A DNA stretch of 64,000 nt from Rhynchopus sp. YZ270_cl-10. Lineage: Eukaryota > Euglenozoa > Diplonemea > Diplonemida > Diplonemidae. Made by a program: the position numbers and the translations under genes. Below are positions 41,057 through 51,375 of this stretch, in pieces (position 1 is the first letter of the stretch; the number at the start of each line of letters is the position of its first letter). The DNA lies in the NCBI GenBank assembly GCA_964035575.1, contig OZ037886.1:62001-126000 (forward strand), given 5' to 3'. The notes below the pieces were generated by a model. That model was not told the DNA's origin. It made no database searches and worked only from the letters and a program-made list of their open reading frames with translations.

Positions 41057-42919
41057 TTAGTTCCCACGCTTCAACCTCGCAAGCTCCTGCAGCAGAAGCT
41101 TCGCAACCGATCCTATATGGTGGGAACAGAGGGTCAGGTTCTGAGCATATTTGTCTTTGCCAAGATTGACTGAGGGGAAGCACACTTCAAGCTGGACATG
41201 GTTTTGTTTTGGCAACATTTTGCCATATCTGTGTAGGAAGGACGTCTTCCGTGCACGACACGGCGACAACTCTATCACACCACCTGTTGGCGGCATGAAT
41301 ATCGAGTTCTGCATATGCGCGCCTTGCACGGTCACGAGAATGTCAATCTGTGCGAACAGCTCTGCTTGCTGGAGAGGATGCAGGGTCATGGTTGTGATGA
41401 TGGTCGGTGCTGGCAGGCCTTCTCCACGTAGCACATCAGCCACACCTACATAAAGATCACCGAAATTCACCAAAGACCTGCGATGCACTTCATGCCGAGC
41501 GTATAAGAAGACCCTCGGTTTGGACACCACACCACCAATCAGCGTCGCTATCGCCCCAGAAGGCCGTCCCAACGTATTCAAAGCTGTGTACACCGCACGG
41601 CGAAACCTCTCTGTGGTCGTGCCCCTTCCAGAAACGCTTACCCCCTTCATTTCTCTGTCCCCTCCAGTGAAGATGATCGACTCAAAGCAGGAGTGTGAGT
41701 GTTGATTATGTAGAAACACTTCGATGGGTGGTTTTAAGGTGGTCGCGAAGAGCATTGCGAAGGTGCTGTAGAAACGGATTGAATTGCGGAAAAAATCGGG
41801 TTCAATGATTATCCTGTATGGGGAAGGAAGGTCAACGAGCGAGGTGGAGATGGCATCGAGGGAGGACGCGACGCTGAGGAAGGCAAAGAGTGCGTCGTGC
41901 AGTGCGTGGCCGACGTTGGGATTGGAGAAGGCTGCGAGGTACACTGCGGTGCCGGCATACCAGGAAACAACCTCTGTGTCTGGTGTCGCTGTGAACACAC
42001 CCCACTCCCCTTTCCCTGTAGTCCCGCCATACTGAAAGGCCGCCTGCTGCTCCTTATAGATAGACGGACGACCCTTCCGATGCCGCGAAGCCAGCTCCTT
42101 TATCTCCTTCCCCACCCCCCACACCGTGGTGTGACAGGGCCGTCGATGGTCCATCCACGCCTCACGATGCACATCGCAACTCACACACACATTCTTCAAT
42201 GAAACCCAACTCCCTTTCCGTTCCCTATAGTATACACTGTTGCCTATGGTGTTCAGCTTTTTTTGCTCGGAAACTGCGATTTTGTGATGTAGATTGTCAT
42301 AAAAGGGGTACGTTTCTTCTAGTATGTCGATAACAGGAGGAGGAGGAGGAGGATCCGGCATTGTGCATGACAACGCATCTTTCAAGAGACGGTGTACTGC
42401 GGGAGGTGCGTCCCAGTCGCTTGCAGTGTCCCAAGCACAGATGTTTGCGAGGAGGCTTTGTGCCTTCGGTTCGTCCCCAGAGGATAGTGCATTGTGCACT
42501 GCACGACGCTGCGAGGCGGCACGGTCTGCAGAACCGTGCTCCTGGCTTGGTACAACGTTGCCACAGTGGCGTTGGGGGGAACCGCCTGACACTGCGTCCT
42601 TGCTGTGCACCGCACTGCCCAGTACAAAGCGGCAGGGTACTGCCTCCTCCACCTTCGAAGGCCCCTTCCGCCAGAATGGGTCCACCTCCGCACAGTCTGG
42701 CGTCACCACTACGTGGGTTGTGTTGCTAGGTGGTGGTGTGGAATGGCGTGGTGGTGACGTGGTTTGTGTGGTGCGCTGTGTAGGTGTAGGTGTAGGTGGA
42801 GGTGGAGATGACTCAGAGGCGAGCCCCAAAAGCGACGGCGCAAAGTAGCCAAGGCAGCACACCTGCAGTGCCACAACACCCACCGCGGCTACTAAGGTGC
42901 GCTTCTTGTGTGGTGCCAT
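41057..42919 (-). CDS. type II membrane glycosyltransferase, GT61/DUF563-like
   Basis: Intronless, 620 aa. A short basic N-terminus and one membrane anchor (residues about 9-32, VAAVGVVALQVCCLGYFAPSLL) precede a Pro/Thr-rich stem, the layout of Golgi glycosyltransferases. The catalytic part has SNPNVGHALHDALFAF near 335 and, towards the end, QQAELFAQIDILVTVQGAHM, QNSIFMPPTGGVIEL, which is the GT61 signature ('advlvgvhGAgltN ... p..viEl'). GT61 enzymes transfer xylose, GlcNAc or arabinose onto glycans or proteins; the sugar here cannot be told. Histidine of the usual HGA is replaced by Gln (VQGAHM). Confidence 0.82.
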   Translation of the reverse strand: MAPHKKRTLVAAVGVVALQVCCLGYFAPSLLGLASESSPPPPTPTPTQRTTQTTSPPRHSTPPPSNTTHVVVTPDCAEVDPFWRKGPSKVEEAVPCRFVLGSAVHSKDAVSGGSPQRHCGNVVPSQEHGSADRAASQRRAVHNALSSGDEPKAQSLLANICAWDTASDWDAPPAVHRLLKDALSCTMPDPPPPPPVIDILEETYPFYDNLHHKIAVSEQKKLNTIGNSVYYRERKGSWVSLKNVCVSCDVHREAWMDHRRPCHTTVWGVGKEIKELASRHRKGRPSIYKEQQAAFQYGGTTGKGEWGVFTATPDTEVVSWYAGTAVYLAAFSNPNVGHALHDALFAFLSVASSLDAISTSLVDLPSPYRIIIEPDFFRNSIRFYSTFAMLFATTLKPPIEVFLHNQHSHSCFESIIFTGGDREMKGVSVSGRGTTTERFRRAVYTALNTLGRPSGAIATLIGGVVSKPRVFLYARHEVHRRSLVNFGDLYVGVADVLRGEGLPAPTIITTMTLHPLQQAELFAQIDILVTVQGAHMQNSIFMPPTGGVIELSPCRARKTSFLHRYGKMLPKQNHVQLEVCFPSVNLGKDKYAQNLTLCSHHIGSVAKLLLQELARLKRGN

Positions 42920-43934
42920 TTTTTTTTGGGAATTTTATCAAAGAAATACTGGTCTTCGCATTGTGGGGAGGGCCTTATGCCTTATGTGTGGAGAACCTGG
43001 TATGTTGAAGTTGAGGTGGAGTGTGAACCGACGGTGTAGGAGAACAAACGCTCCGTTTGTGAAGGGCGTGAAGGATGTGAAGGATCTACTCTATTGGTGT
43101 GGAAAGTGCATGGAAAGTGGGAATAATATGAAAAAAGAAGTACAAAATGGGTGGTGGAGGTGTCTTTGTGTTACAACCCTTTGTTTTGTTTTGTTTTTTG
43201 TTCGTTGCAATTACCAAAAAAGAGAAAAACCTGCCAAAAATAAATCCGACAGTGGTTCACCAAGCCTTAAGAGCATTGCAAGGACAGGGCGTTGCAAAGG
43301 GCCTTAGGGGGAGATTGAAGAAGTATCTTAAACTTGTATATTCCCCGTTCTTGACCCAACGCAATAAAATGCCATGTTGCCACTTCTTTTGTTCGATAAA
43401 AGAGAGTTCGCAAACCCGCGTGTTTCTCATTCACGGATTTTGTATGCAAAAAAAAATCAAAAAAGTCCCCGGAATATAAAAAAAAAAAGTTATTCTCCCT
43501 CGAAAAAAACGGTCGTTGCTTTTTTTTAACCTCTCCACATCCCTGTTGTGAAAATTGAAAAAACACTTTGTATTACAGTCAAAACACCCAAAAGGGCGCT
43601 CACCATTTTCTCGTCATTTTATTGCTCTTTTTTCTGGAGAAGAAAGAAACTTAAGAGAGACACGGCTCGCTCACACACGGAAACACTCCTCGACACTCGT
43701 TGTTACATACATGAACATAACTCCACACTGAAAGTGCGTTGGGCAGAGCTGTCTTCCAGCCGTTGCCCATGCAAAACAGGCAGCAACACGATTAGACATA
43801 CATAACATTACCTCGCAAACAATAACAACGATGCGTGAGCAGCATGGAAAGGGGAAAGTGTAGTCATCTACCTTGTGGGAGGGAAGGGACTGTGGGGTGG
43901 GAGGGGGTGCCTAAAGCGGTCGCTCGGTCGCGGA
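42920..43934. other. gene-free spacer
   Basis: Homopolymer-rich spacer between peroxidase copy 2 and the glycosyltransferase. No clear hairpin element of the dispersed families and no gene seen. Confidence 0.65.
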
Positions 43935-45146
43935 TCACTGCTTGTAGGCGTTGCCGGGCTGCCAGCACTTCTTCTCGTCAGCCCACACGCCGCCCGAGGA
44001 GGTGAGCTTCTCCCAGGCCGCTGCGAAGGCAGTCTCAAGCTTCGGGAGGTCCGTGGCGTACTCCTTCACAATGTCAGCGTACACGTTGTCGTAGACAAGC
44101 GCCACGTCCGTCGTCATCATCATCAGGTCGGGCTTCTGGGGGATGCGCCACTGGTACTTGCCTCCAGGTCCCTTGTACGAGGTGTAGTTCTTTCCCCATG
44201 TGTTCAGAAGGGTGAAGTACTCGTTGTCCCACTTGAAGGGGTCCGTCGTCCACGGTCCGTCAATTCCGCTCGTGAACGTGTCCTCTCCCTTGCCAGTCCC
44301 GCATGCACCCGGCCACGGGTCCTGGGGCTGGTCCTTGGGGGCGGGTCCCGCACCAGACGGGCAGGCACCGTGGGTGCGTCCGAAGGCGTGGCCACCACCA
44401 ATGAGTGCAACGGTCTCAGTGTCGTTCATGCCCATGCGGCTGAACACGTCACGGATCTGCACAGCGCTGATGGCCGGGTCCGGGACACCCATGAAGCCCT
44501 CAGGGTTGACGTAGATCAGACCCACAGTCGAGGTTCCCAGCGGCACCTTGCAGTCTCCCTGGATCGGGCATGCGGGCTGCTCGGGGCCAGGGCCCAGGGG
44601 TGCGCTCTTGCTGCCGTTTGCGTCGTCCACACGACCAACGCAGATCTCGTTGATCGGCCCACCCATGTGCAGGATCGAGCTGGTTCCGGCAAGGATGAAC
44701 AGGTCTCCCCAGCTCAGGGCGTCACCGTACTTCTGCTTGATGGGCCACAGCAGACCACGTGCCTTGTCGAGGTTGGTGTTGTCGTCCCAGCTGTTCTCAG
44801 GCTGGAAGCGTTGGCGTCCTCCGCTGCAGCCACCACGGCCGTCGGTGTTGCGGTACGACCCAGAGCAGTGCCACGACAGACGTGTGAACAGCCCACCGTA
44901 CGACGTTCCCACAGCAGACGTCGCCGACGTGTCGGCAGGCCAGCACTCCTGCGTCTTTGTCAGCATGTGCACAATGTCCGCCACCACGGCCTGGATGTTC
45001 AGCCCCTTCAGTGCCGTGTTGTACTCGGCCAGCGTCGGGATCTCCGCCTCGTCAGAGGGGGGCGTTCCGTGCAGCTCACCTGGGCATTGCTTTGCCACAG
45101 AGGGGCACGCAACTGCGAACAGAAGGAGTGCGGCTTTTGCTGCCAT
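43935..45146 (-). CDS. secreted single-domain KatG-like class I heme peroxidase, copy 2
   Basis: 403 aa, the same protein as the copy at 21568 except for the last residues (NAYKQ here, NTYKHSAL there). All heme-pocket and Trp92-Tyr212-Met238 residues are the same. The gene is preceded by the same ACAACACATCCTTTGCAG acceptor. The two genes are on the same strand, separated by seven other genes, which is unlike the head-to-tail arrays common for duplicated euglenozoan genes. Both reading frames are intact, so both copies are presumably expressed and may differ only in level. Confidence 0.93.
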   Translation of the reverse strand: MAAKAALLLFAVACPSVAKQCPGELHGTPPSDEAEIPTLAEYNTALKGLNIQAVVADIVHMLTKTQECWPADTSATSAVGTSYGGLFTRLSWHCSGSYRNTDGRGGCSGGRQRFQPENSWDDNTNLDKARGLLWPIKQKYGDALSWGDLFILAGTSSILHMGGPINEICVGRVDDANGSKSAPLGPGPEQPACPIQGDCKVPLGTSTVGLIYVNPEGFMGVPDPAISAVQIRDVFSRMGMNDTETVALIGGGHAFGRTHGACPSGAGPAPKDQPQDPWPGACGTGKGEDTFTSGIDGPWTTDPFKWDNEYFTLLNTWGKNYTSYKGPGGKYQWRIPQKPDLMMMTTDVALVYDNVYADIVKEYATDLPKLETAFAAAWEKLTSSGGVWADEKKCWQPGNAYKQ

Positions 45147-45185
45147 TTTGATATTTTGCTCTGCAAAGGATGTGTTGTGTTGTTG
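43939..45185 (-). repeat. duplicated block, copy 2 (partner 21581-22827)
   Basis: See copy 1. Flanks on both sides are unrelated to those of copy 1. Confidence 0.9.
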
Positions 45186-45504
45186 GGGAGAAACGATCCG
45201 GGGGCTACATAACGCAACGTCCCCACTTTTTTTTTTTGAGCTTCAGCATCTGGAAATGTTGTTCTTGTTACTGCTGTCTCAGGGTACACAGCCTCCTTTA
45301 GCAAACAGATAAAACACTGAAAAGCAAAAAAAACAAGAAACATATAAAAAATGGATCCAGAGAAGTACACAAGCACGAAGTGAGGGTTTTAGCACATAAA
45401 AAGATGAACTTTTCTTCATTATCTAGAGAAGGGAACACAATCGGACTAAAAAGTCGGGGCTATGTTACAATAAAAATGTTTTTTTTTTGAGAGAATGGGA
45501 AGAA

Positions 45505-45545
45505 TTGGTACAAGACAATCCTAAGTGGTGCTCTTAGTCACCAAG
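45505..45545 (-). repeat. type-A hairpin element, covaried outer stem
   Basis: TTGGT and ACCAA form the outer stem, CCTAAG and CTTAG the inner; loop TGGTGCT. Confidence 0.7.
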
Positions 45546-46739
45546 AAAATCCTCCAAAAATTCGCTCCCCACTTTTCTGTTCAGACCCTCAAAAACAAAT
45601 CATGCAAAGTGAGTGGGTGATCAATAAGTCCAACTCTCCAAAACGGAACACATGGAACTATGAAAAGCAAAGAAAAAGGGATTCACAATGCACGGAGCAC
45701 AAAAGCTACATTGTTGTGTACAGACAGGGTCGATGGGTTGTGGGGTTGTGTTTTCTAAGAACCCTGGTGAAACGCTCCTACAAGAACCCTATATGCCCAG
45801 AGCTGATGGAGAACTTCACAAGGCTGTTCAAAAAGCGATGTAATTCCAGACAGAAAAAGGTTGTGCGATAATCTCGAAGCGTTTCTTTCTCTGCTGAGCG
45901 AACGTAGATTTTTTGTTTTTTTTTTTTTGTTTTTTTGCTGTTTTGAATAATCGATACCGTGCCAGACACCTCGTGTAATCTCCACACACTTTTTTAAAGG
46001 TGCAAAAAAAGCCGATGCAAATGATACAGAGGCATAAGGAGAACTTCACAAAAACAAAAATGGTTGTGAGAACAAACGCCTCTGGTGGACGCAAAGGCTT
46101 TTTTGCTTGTTTGCTTGTTTGCAGGGAGGCCTTTTGTTTACTTTGCTGTGGACGCAGGCACCGTATCTCCGCTTTGGTCATCGAACCGCAGAGAGGGGGC
46201 ACTTTCGTTGATTCACACAGCGGGGGGAAGTTGTGAGACAGAAAGAGAAAGTCACCGTGCACCAGAAGCAGGGCAGGTTCCAAAGAAACACTTCACGGAA
46301 GACAAGCAAGAATAAGACATGTACTGACCAATCCCGTGTTTTGTGTGCGCAACACTGCGTACGAATTTCATCCCTCCTATGTTCCTCGACTCCCTCACAG
46401 ATTCTTTTGCGGGGGAAAAAAACTATACACATATAACCGAACAAGGCAATACGGGGGAATAAAGAAAAAAATACTGACTTACAAAATGGCAAAAGAACAA
46501 AACGACACAGATCTAGCAAAGAAAAAAACATGTATAAAAAAAGAACTGCTACGACGACTGCATCACACAGCGCCTGAAAGTATAAACATATAAACACAGA
46601 CCGGTTTGAGTGCGCAGAAAAGAACTGCACAAAAACCTTTTGACACCCAACTATATCTTTCCTTTTTCTACTGCTTTTTTTTCGTTCTACAAAACGACGC
46701 ATTTAAAGAAAAACTTGAGAACTTCACGCCACACACTCT

Positions 46740-46805
46740 CACCACCACCACCACCACCACCACCACCACCACCACCACCACCACCACCACCACCACCACC
46801 ACCAC
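46740..46805. repeat. (CCA)n microsatellite
   Basis: About 22 uninterrupted CCA units, a few bases downstream (minus strand) of the TTLL stop codon; in the sense RNA it would read (GGU)n in the 3' UTR. Confidence 0.95.
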
Positions 46806-46810
46806 CCCAC

Positions 46811-48757
46811 TCAAAATCGCCGATGTGCATTCCGTATTGCAGAGGGCACAGGTGAGGAGCACTCTGTCACTGAACGTGTAGTTGCCTTTGCACGAAGCGG
46901 CACAGCAGGCTTTCTCTGTGGCTTAGCTGCGCACAGAGGCGACACTGCGGTCACACCTGCAACCCTTGAGGTGTGCACTGCCTGCACACCGCCCCGTTTG
47001 TCCTGGTGTGCTAATGGCCGCTTCGTCGCTGACGGTGACAGCGGACGCACCGCACCCACACCACCGCCTCTTGCTGCCACTGCCGATGCACGCGCCTGAG
47101 GGGACAACAGAAACGCCTGGGGCGGAAGCTGCCTTTCCTCCAAACTTTCGACCAGCTGTGTAGAAGTGGTTACGACGAAGACAACAACGGCACATACCTT
47201 AGCATACGACGCCTGCAGCTCACGGTCGTGCGAGGGGAAGACACGTCTGTAGTTGCGTGCCACCTGCGCCTCCTGGATGTCCTTGCGTTTGTGGTACATC
47301 TGGATGGCGTTCTGCCGGGCCTCTGCTGTGGAGAGCTGCACTGTGCCGCCGACGGTGCTGGAGCGTGAGCTAGCATGCGCCTTTTTGTCTGCGCTCGCAA
47401 CTTCTGTGCCCAGCAGCTGCAACGCCTCCTCTGCCACCCCAGCCTTAACCTTGAAGTCTAGCGGTGAGTCGCATGTGAACGACGGCGCATGGTTCACCTC
47501 CAGCAGCCACGGCTGCAGATTCTCATCACACAACACATCAAACCCAAGAATCTCAAAGCAGCTGTTCCCCTTGTCGTACGGATCAGGGAAGGCTGCACGG
47601 TAGGAGTACTTGAGATGCTCCTTCACAGCGAGGATAGACTTCACGACAAGGTCCTCCACATTCGTCCAGAAGGCGTTGGGGTCCTTGCCCTGCTTCTTGA
47701 GGTAGTCGAAGAGGTACGCAAAGGTGCGCTTGCACCCGGTCCCCTCGGCGTCCTCATGGTTCGGGCGCTGCGCCTTCTTCGTTTTCTTCTGGATGGCGTA
47801 GTTGGTGAGGTGCATGAGTGCGTTCTGTGCGTTGCTTGCTGTGGGGAGGACGTACTCCTCTGTGCACAGACGCACGAGGCCTTCTTTGTACACATACACC
47901 TTCAAAGGGTCGACTGAGAGGACAAGCACGTACACACGCATATCCCACTTGCAGTTGTCAATCAAGAGCGGGTTCGCGACGTACTGCTGCACCACAGCGT
48001 TCTCAAACATATCGGGCTTAGGTGCGTTTGTGAGGCGTATCCCCTTCCCCGAGCACCCCGAGTCTGGCTTTGAGATGTACCAATCCCCTGCCTTGCCGCG
48101 TCGCGTGAAGTCGTCGTAGTCGGTGTACGTGGTGGGGACGAAGGGGTAGGCTTCTGGGTGCATACGCTTCATCTTGGTGAGGAGACGCGCGCTGTCGACC
48201 TTGCGGCAGAGGAGCAGCATGCCGGGGAAGTGGTTGATGTGCTGTGTTGTTGTGTTCAAAGTGTGTTCAAAAACCCTCCACCCACATACCACTCCTGCAG
48301 GCAGCCTAGCTATCCTTGCCTCCGAGACGGATGTGTCGATCCATATCACTTTGCCCTGCTGCGACGGCTTTGCCTCAAACCACCCTAACTTCGCAGAGAC
48401 ACATCGCACGACGTTGTATCTGCACCCCGATGTGTCTATGAATACAGGACTGCCTTTAGGCCGTTTGTGCCGCAGCACTGCTGTCGTGGCTGGAGGAGAG
48501 TCTGGGAAGAATGAGCGCAACTGCTGTGGGTCCTGCTTTACTGGAGTATCATGCGAGATACCACACTGAAGCGCAAAGAAATCATGGATCGTGACAAGCG
48601 AGAGGCCACGAGACTGTACCAGCAACGCACAGAGGTGATCTGCAGCCTGGTTGTCCTGAACACGCTTCGTATCACCCCCTCCACCCCTCCGCCGTGGCAC
48701 CGTCTGCACCACTGTTGAGAAGGCGGGCACCTCCTCCCCCACCTCCTGCATCACCAT
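46811..48757 (-). CDS. tubulin-tyrosine-ligase-like protein, polyglutamylase type
   Basis: Three exons (48757-48290, 48241-47198, 47155-46811) give 618 aa; introns are only 48 and 42 nt, both GTATGT...ACACAG and phase 0. The TTL/ATP-grasp core shows HINHFPG across intron 1, DWYISKPDSGCSGKGIRL, VVQQYVANPLLID, KWDMRVYVLV, LMHLTNYAIQKK, and ILGFDVLCDENLQPWLLEVN followed by HAPSF. The EVNHxPSF ending is that of TTLL6/7/13-type glutamylases rather than tyrosine ligase. Expected substrate: tubulin of axoneme or subpellicular microtubules. The 42-nt intron is in frame and stop-free, so its retention would add 14 residues. The basic Ser/Pro/Ala tail is probably disordered. Confidence 0.92.
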   Translation of the reverse strand: MVMQEVGEEVPAFSTVVQTVPRRRGGGGDTKRVQDNQAADHLCALLVQSRGLSLVTIHDFFALQCGISHDTPVKQDPQQLRSFFPDSPPATTAVLRHKRPKGSPVFIDTSGCRYNVVRCVSAKLGWFEAKPSQQGKVIWIDTSVSEARIARLPAGVVCGWRVFEHTLNTTTQHINHFPGMLLLCRKVDSARLLTKMKRMHPEAYPFVPTTYTDYDDFTRRGKAGDWYISKPDSGCSGKGIRLTNAPKPDMFENAVVQQYVANPLLIDNCKWDMRVYVLVLSVDPLKVYVYKEGLVRLCTEEYVLPTASNAQNALMHLTNYAIQKKTKKAQRPNHEDAEGTGCKRTFAYLFDYLKKQGKDPNAFWTNVEDLVVKSILAVKEHLKYSYRAAFPDPYDKGNSCFEILGFDVLCDENLQPWLLEVNHAPSFTCDSPLDFKVKAGVAEEALQLLGTEVASADKKAHASSRSSTVGGTVQLSTAEARQNAIQMYHKRKDIQEAQVARNYRRVFPSHDRELQASYAKVCAVVVFVVTTSTQLVESLEERQLPPQAFLLSPQARASAVAARGGGVGAVRPLSPSATKRPLAHQDKRGGVQAVHTSRVAGVTAVSPLCAAKPQRKPAVPLRAKATTRSVTECSSPVPSAIRNAHRRF

Positions 48758-48944
48758 GATGTACCTCTGTGTACACCTGCCTCTGGAGGCGTCCTGAAGG
48801 GGTGTGTAGGTAGTTCTGTACTATAGAACATAGGATTGGTATTATTCAAGGTTGTAAAAATAAAGGTAATTTTTTTGTGTGGACAAAAAGCCCCCAGCAA
48901 GGATGCGATTTTTCTCGTCCCCTCCCCATTCCCCAGTTAGAGTA

Positions 48945-49319
48945 TTATGCTCCCTTTTCGTCGGAGGGTTCGCGTTTTCGTTCAAACCCGTCTGGCTGTG
49001 CGCGAAGCATGCCGGCATAGGAACTGCCGGTCATGTCTTCTGTGCGGTATTTGCGTCGCTCGTTCTTTCCTCCACGGAGGTCGACAAATTCTGTTTTTGG
49101 CAGCCACTTCTCGGTCACCTCCTTGTCCATAAGGTCCTTATCCATTCTGCACTCCAAGTACGCCCTCGCCTCCTCTCGACACTTCGGTGCCAAGTTTTCA
49201 TTCTGATTGAGACACCGGAAGTACGACTCAATCGTCGGACGACACTCATTTAAGTGATCCAAAGGGAAGGACCCCTTCATCGGCGCCGCTACAGACGGAG
49301 CAGCTTGAGGACGCGCCAT
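48945..49319 (-). CDS. COX19: COX19-like twin CX9C protein
   Basis: Intronless, 124 aa. KGSFPLDHLNEC is the COX19 opening; the CHCH fold has Cys26-x9-Cys36 and Cys47-x9-Cys57 (AYLECRMDKDLM follows the family's YLECRM). Two disulfides form in the mitochondrial intermembrane space through MIA40/ERV1-type import, and COX19 takes part in copper handling for cytochrome c oxidase assembly. The C-terminal 55 residues, basic and polar, extend beyond the yeast and human proteins. Confidence 0.92.
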   Translation of the reverse strand: MARPQAAPSVAAPMKGSFPLDHLNECRPTIESYFRCLNQNENLAPKCREEARAYLECRMDKDLMDKEVTEKWLPKTEFVDLRGGKNERRKYRTEDMTGSSYAGMLRAQPDGFERKREPSDEKGA

Positions 49320-49532
49320 TTTTTTTTGTGTAAGGTATCCCCCCCGACTAGGAAGAGGATGAGGGGGGGACGAAGTAAAAGGGAAGCCAGAGCTTTTTCG
49401 AGAAAAGCAAAAAAAGACACCTCCCTTTCGACATCAAGGGCATTTCTTCGATATTTCCAAAAAAAAGGACGATAATGGGGACATTTTGTATCTTTTAAAG
49501 CATCCGAGAGAAAGAAACGGAGGATTTAAATA

Positions 49533-51014
49533 TCATCTCCGAGCCATGCGGAGAACGTGTCGTATGCTTCCCATTTTGCCGGGTTTTTGCGGGGTGTGTC
49601 TCGCTACCTGTCTTCCATTCTCTGTCTCGCCCTCACGCCCTGGATGCAGCAGGGACGGTATACCACGTGAAAGGTCAGCTTTGAGAAAGCGCTTCAGCAG
49701 GCTGTACGGTGCGTTGTGCTCCGCTGTGAAGACGAAGGGGCGGTCCTGCATGCCACCACTCAGCTGCAGAGCAGCCTCCCTCATCCACGCACCCTGCTGG
49801 GCGTTCAACTCTCCCCCCTGCACCAACCGCAACGTCGCTCTCAGAACATCTGCCTCCGCAGACGCACGCATCACCCCCCGCAGCTGCGCCACTACCACTG
49901 CAGGAACATTCTCTCTCGGAACACCCTTTGCGTCGATACTACGTGCCAAGGTCGTGATGTACTCATGTTCCACACGGTGCTGCAGACACGCCTCCACCAG
50001 GCGTGCGGAAGCCGTGTCTGGCAATGTGATACCAGAAGAGAGTATTTCAAGGATGTGTCGAAGCGTTGTTGCCATAGGGCGTTGCGTCGTGAGGGCGGCG
50101 TCCGTAAGGGCAGCAACCTCACGGGGTGATACGGCCTGGTCCGCGGTGATGTGTCGCATGAAAAGGGAGGTGCACTGTGCGAGGAGGTGCGTCTGATCTG
50201 ACGCAAGGTAGACCGCCTCTGCAGCAGCACTGCGCGTCCCTATGGAAAGCAGCGTTGCACAGAGATGCGCTGTACCATGTGTCCAGTGGAGGGCACGAAG
50301 TGAGGTTGCAACGGACAGCACATCGCTTGGGTCGTAATGTGGTGTGCGGCTCTCCGTCACTGCCTCGAGGAGCATGGCATGCCTCAGGTTCAGCTGTGAC
50401 AAGTTCTGTGCAATGCGCGCCACAGTGGACCACTGATGTGCAGAGGAGCGTACCACTGTGGCCAACAGATCGCAGATGCGGGACACCATGGGTAATGTGC
50501 TACCCCTGCAGCTCAATGCAGCAGCAGCGGCCAGAGCATCGCAGTAGACAGTACCCCGCGCCGACTCTTCGGTGGCGAATGCCTGCAGAACGTACCACAA
50601 AACGTCGTCGCATGGCGGACCAAGCACTGCCATGGAGCGTAGGATGTCAGATGCCTGTGTGTGACTGAGGTCGTACTGTGTGACCTCTGTTTGCAGGGCA
50701 TTGTATGCGGAGGTGGTGGGGTGCTGGTGTGCGTGTGACAGTGCTGTGAACGCAGTGGTGAGCTGCTCTGCGTTGGTGATGAGGCGAGGTGAGGTGGAGT
50801 GCAGGTCGTTCGTGATGGCAGTGCCGACCCAGGAGCCGGGTGTGGCGTGGTGGAGGGCAGTGGCGGTGGTGGTGCAGCGGGTGGCTTTGCGTGGGGAGTC
50901 GAAGAGGGCGAGGCTGGGCACGACGTCGCGGTGAGTAGTGCAGCTGCCACCAATGCCACCACTGTGGCCTACACTATGATTGCCCCCACTACGACTGCCC
51001 TGAGGAAGTGCCAT
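49533..51014 (-). CDS. helical-repeat protein, possibly mitochondrial, unknown
   Basis: 493 aa from the ATG at 51014 (MALPQGSRSGG). The N-terminal 80 residues are rich in Ser, Thr, Arg and His with few acids, compatible with a mitochondrial targeting region. The rest is almost wholly alpha-helical with Ala/Leu-rich segments of 30-40 residues in series (TLPMVSRICDLLATVV, DVLSVATSLRALHW, EVAALTDAALTT), reminiscent of the helical-repeat RNA-binding proteins abundant in euglenozoan mitochondria. No defined repeat signature, RAP domain or catalytic motif is visible. Intronless. Confidence 0.68.
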   Translation of the reverse strand: MALPQGSRSGGNHSVGHSGGIGGSCTTHRDVVPSLALFDSPRKATRCTTTATALHHATPGSWVGTAITNDLHSTSPRLITNAEQLTTAFTALSHAHQHPTTSAYNALQTEVTQYDLSHTQASDILRSMAVLGPPCDDVLWYVLQAFATEESARGTVYCDALAAAAALSCRGSTLPMVSRICDLLATVVRSSAHQWSTVARIAQNLSQLNLRHAMLLEAVTESRTPHYDPSDVLSVATSLRALHWTHGTAHLCATLLSIGTRSAAAEAVYLASDQTHLLAQCTSLFMRHITADQAVSPREVAALTDAALTTQRPMATTLRHILEILSSGITLPDTASARLVEACLQHRVEHEYITTLARSIDAKGVPRENVPAVVVAQLRGVMRASAEADVLRATLRLVQGGELNAQQGAWMREAALQLSGGMQDRPFVFTAEHNAPYSLLKRFLKADLSRGIPSLLHPGREGETENGRQVARHTPQKPGKMGSIRHVLRMARR

Positions 51015-51375
51015 ATCGAAGATGGATTTTTGTTCGTACCTACGCCCACACACACACGGCCACCTTCACTCTCGTTGTCACATAGGAAGTTTGGGACGTC
51101 GGTTCTGGGAAGGTGGAAAAGTGGAGGTGGGTGAGGTGGAAAGTGAGAGAGGGAGAGAGAGAGAGAGAGAGAGAGAGCTTGTATTTATGGAAAACGTACA
51201 GCACAATGAAAAAAAGATAAAAGGGTACAACAGAAATAATAATATCTCAAATAAAAAATCTAGGGTTTTTAACACAAAAAAAAAAGGGGGTTTGAACGAT
51301 GCAAAACATTTGCACACAAAATGAGCAAAATACTACACCATTTTTTACCCCCCCAATATCCCCCCTCTCTTCCTC

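Larger units (their letters stand above)
45147..46810. other. gene-free spacer
   Basis: Type-A hairpin (45505-45545), degenerate SINE-like piece (45950-45983), interrupted type-D repeat (about 46061-46168) and a CCA microsatellite (46740-46805). A weak plus-strand ORF at 45602-45871 has no recognisable motif. Confidence 0.65.

Noticed and set aside
45602-45871. Plus-strand ORF of 89 aa as a possible mobile-element protein fragment
   Set aside because: No family motif, AT-rich codons and opposite strand to all genes; not supportable.
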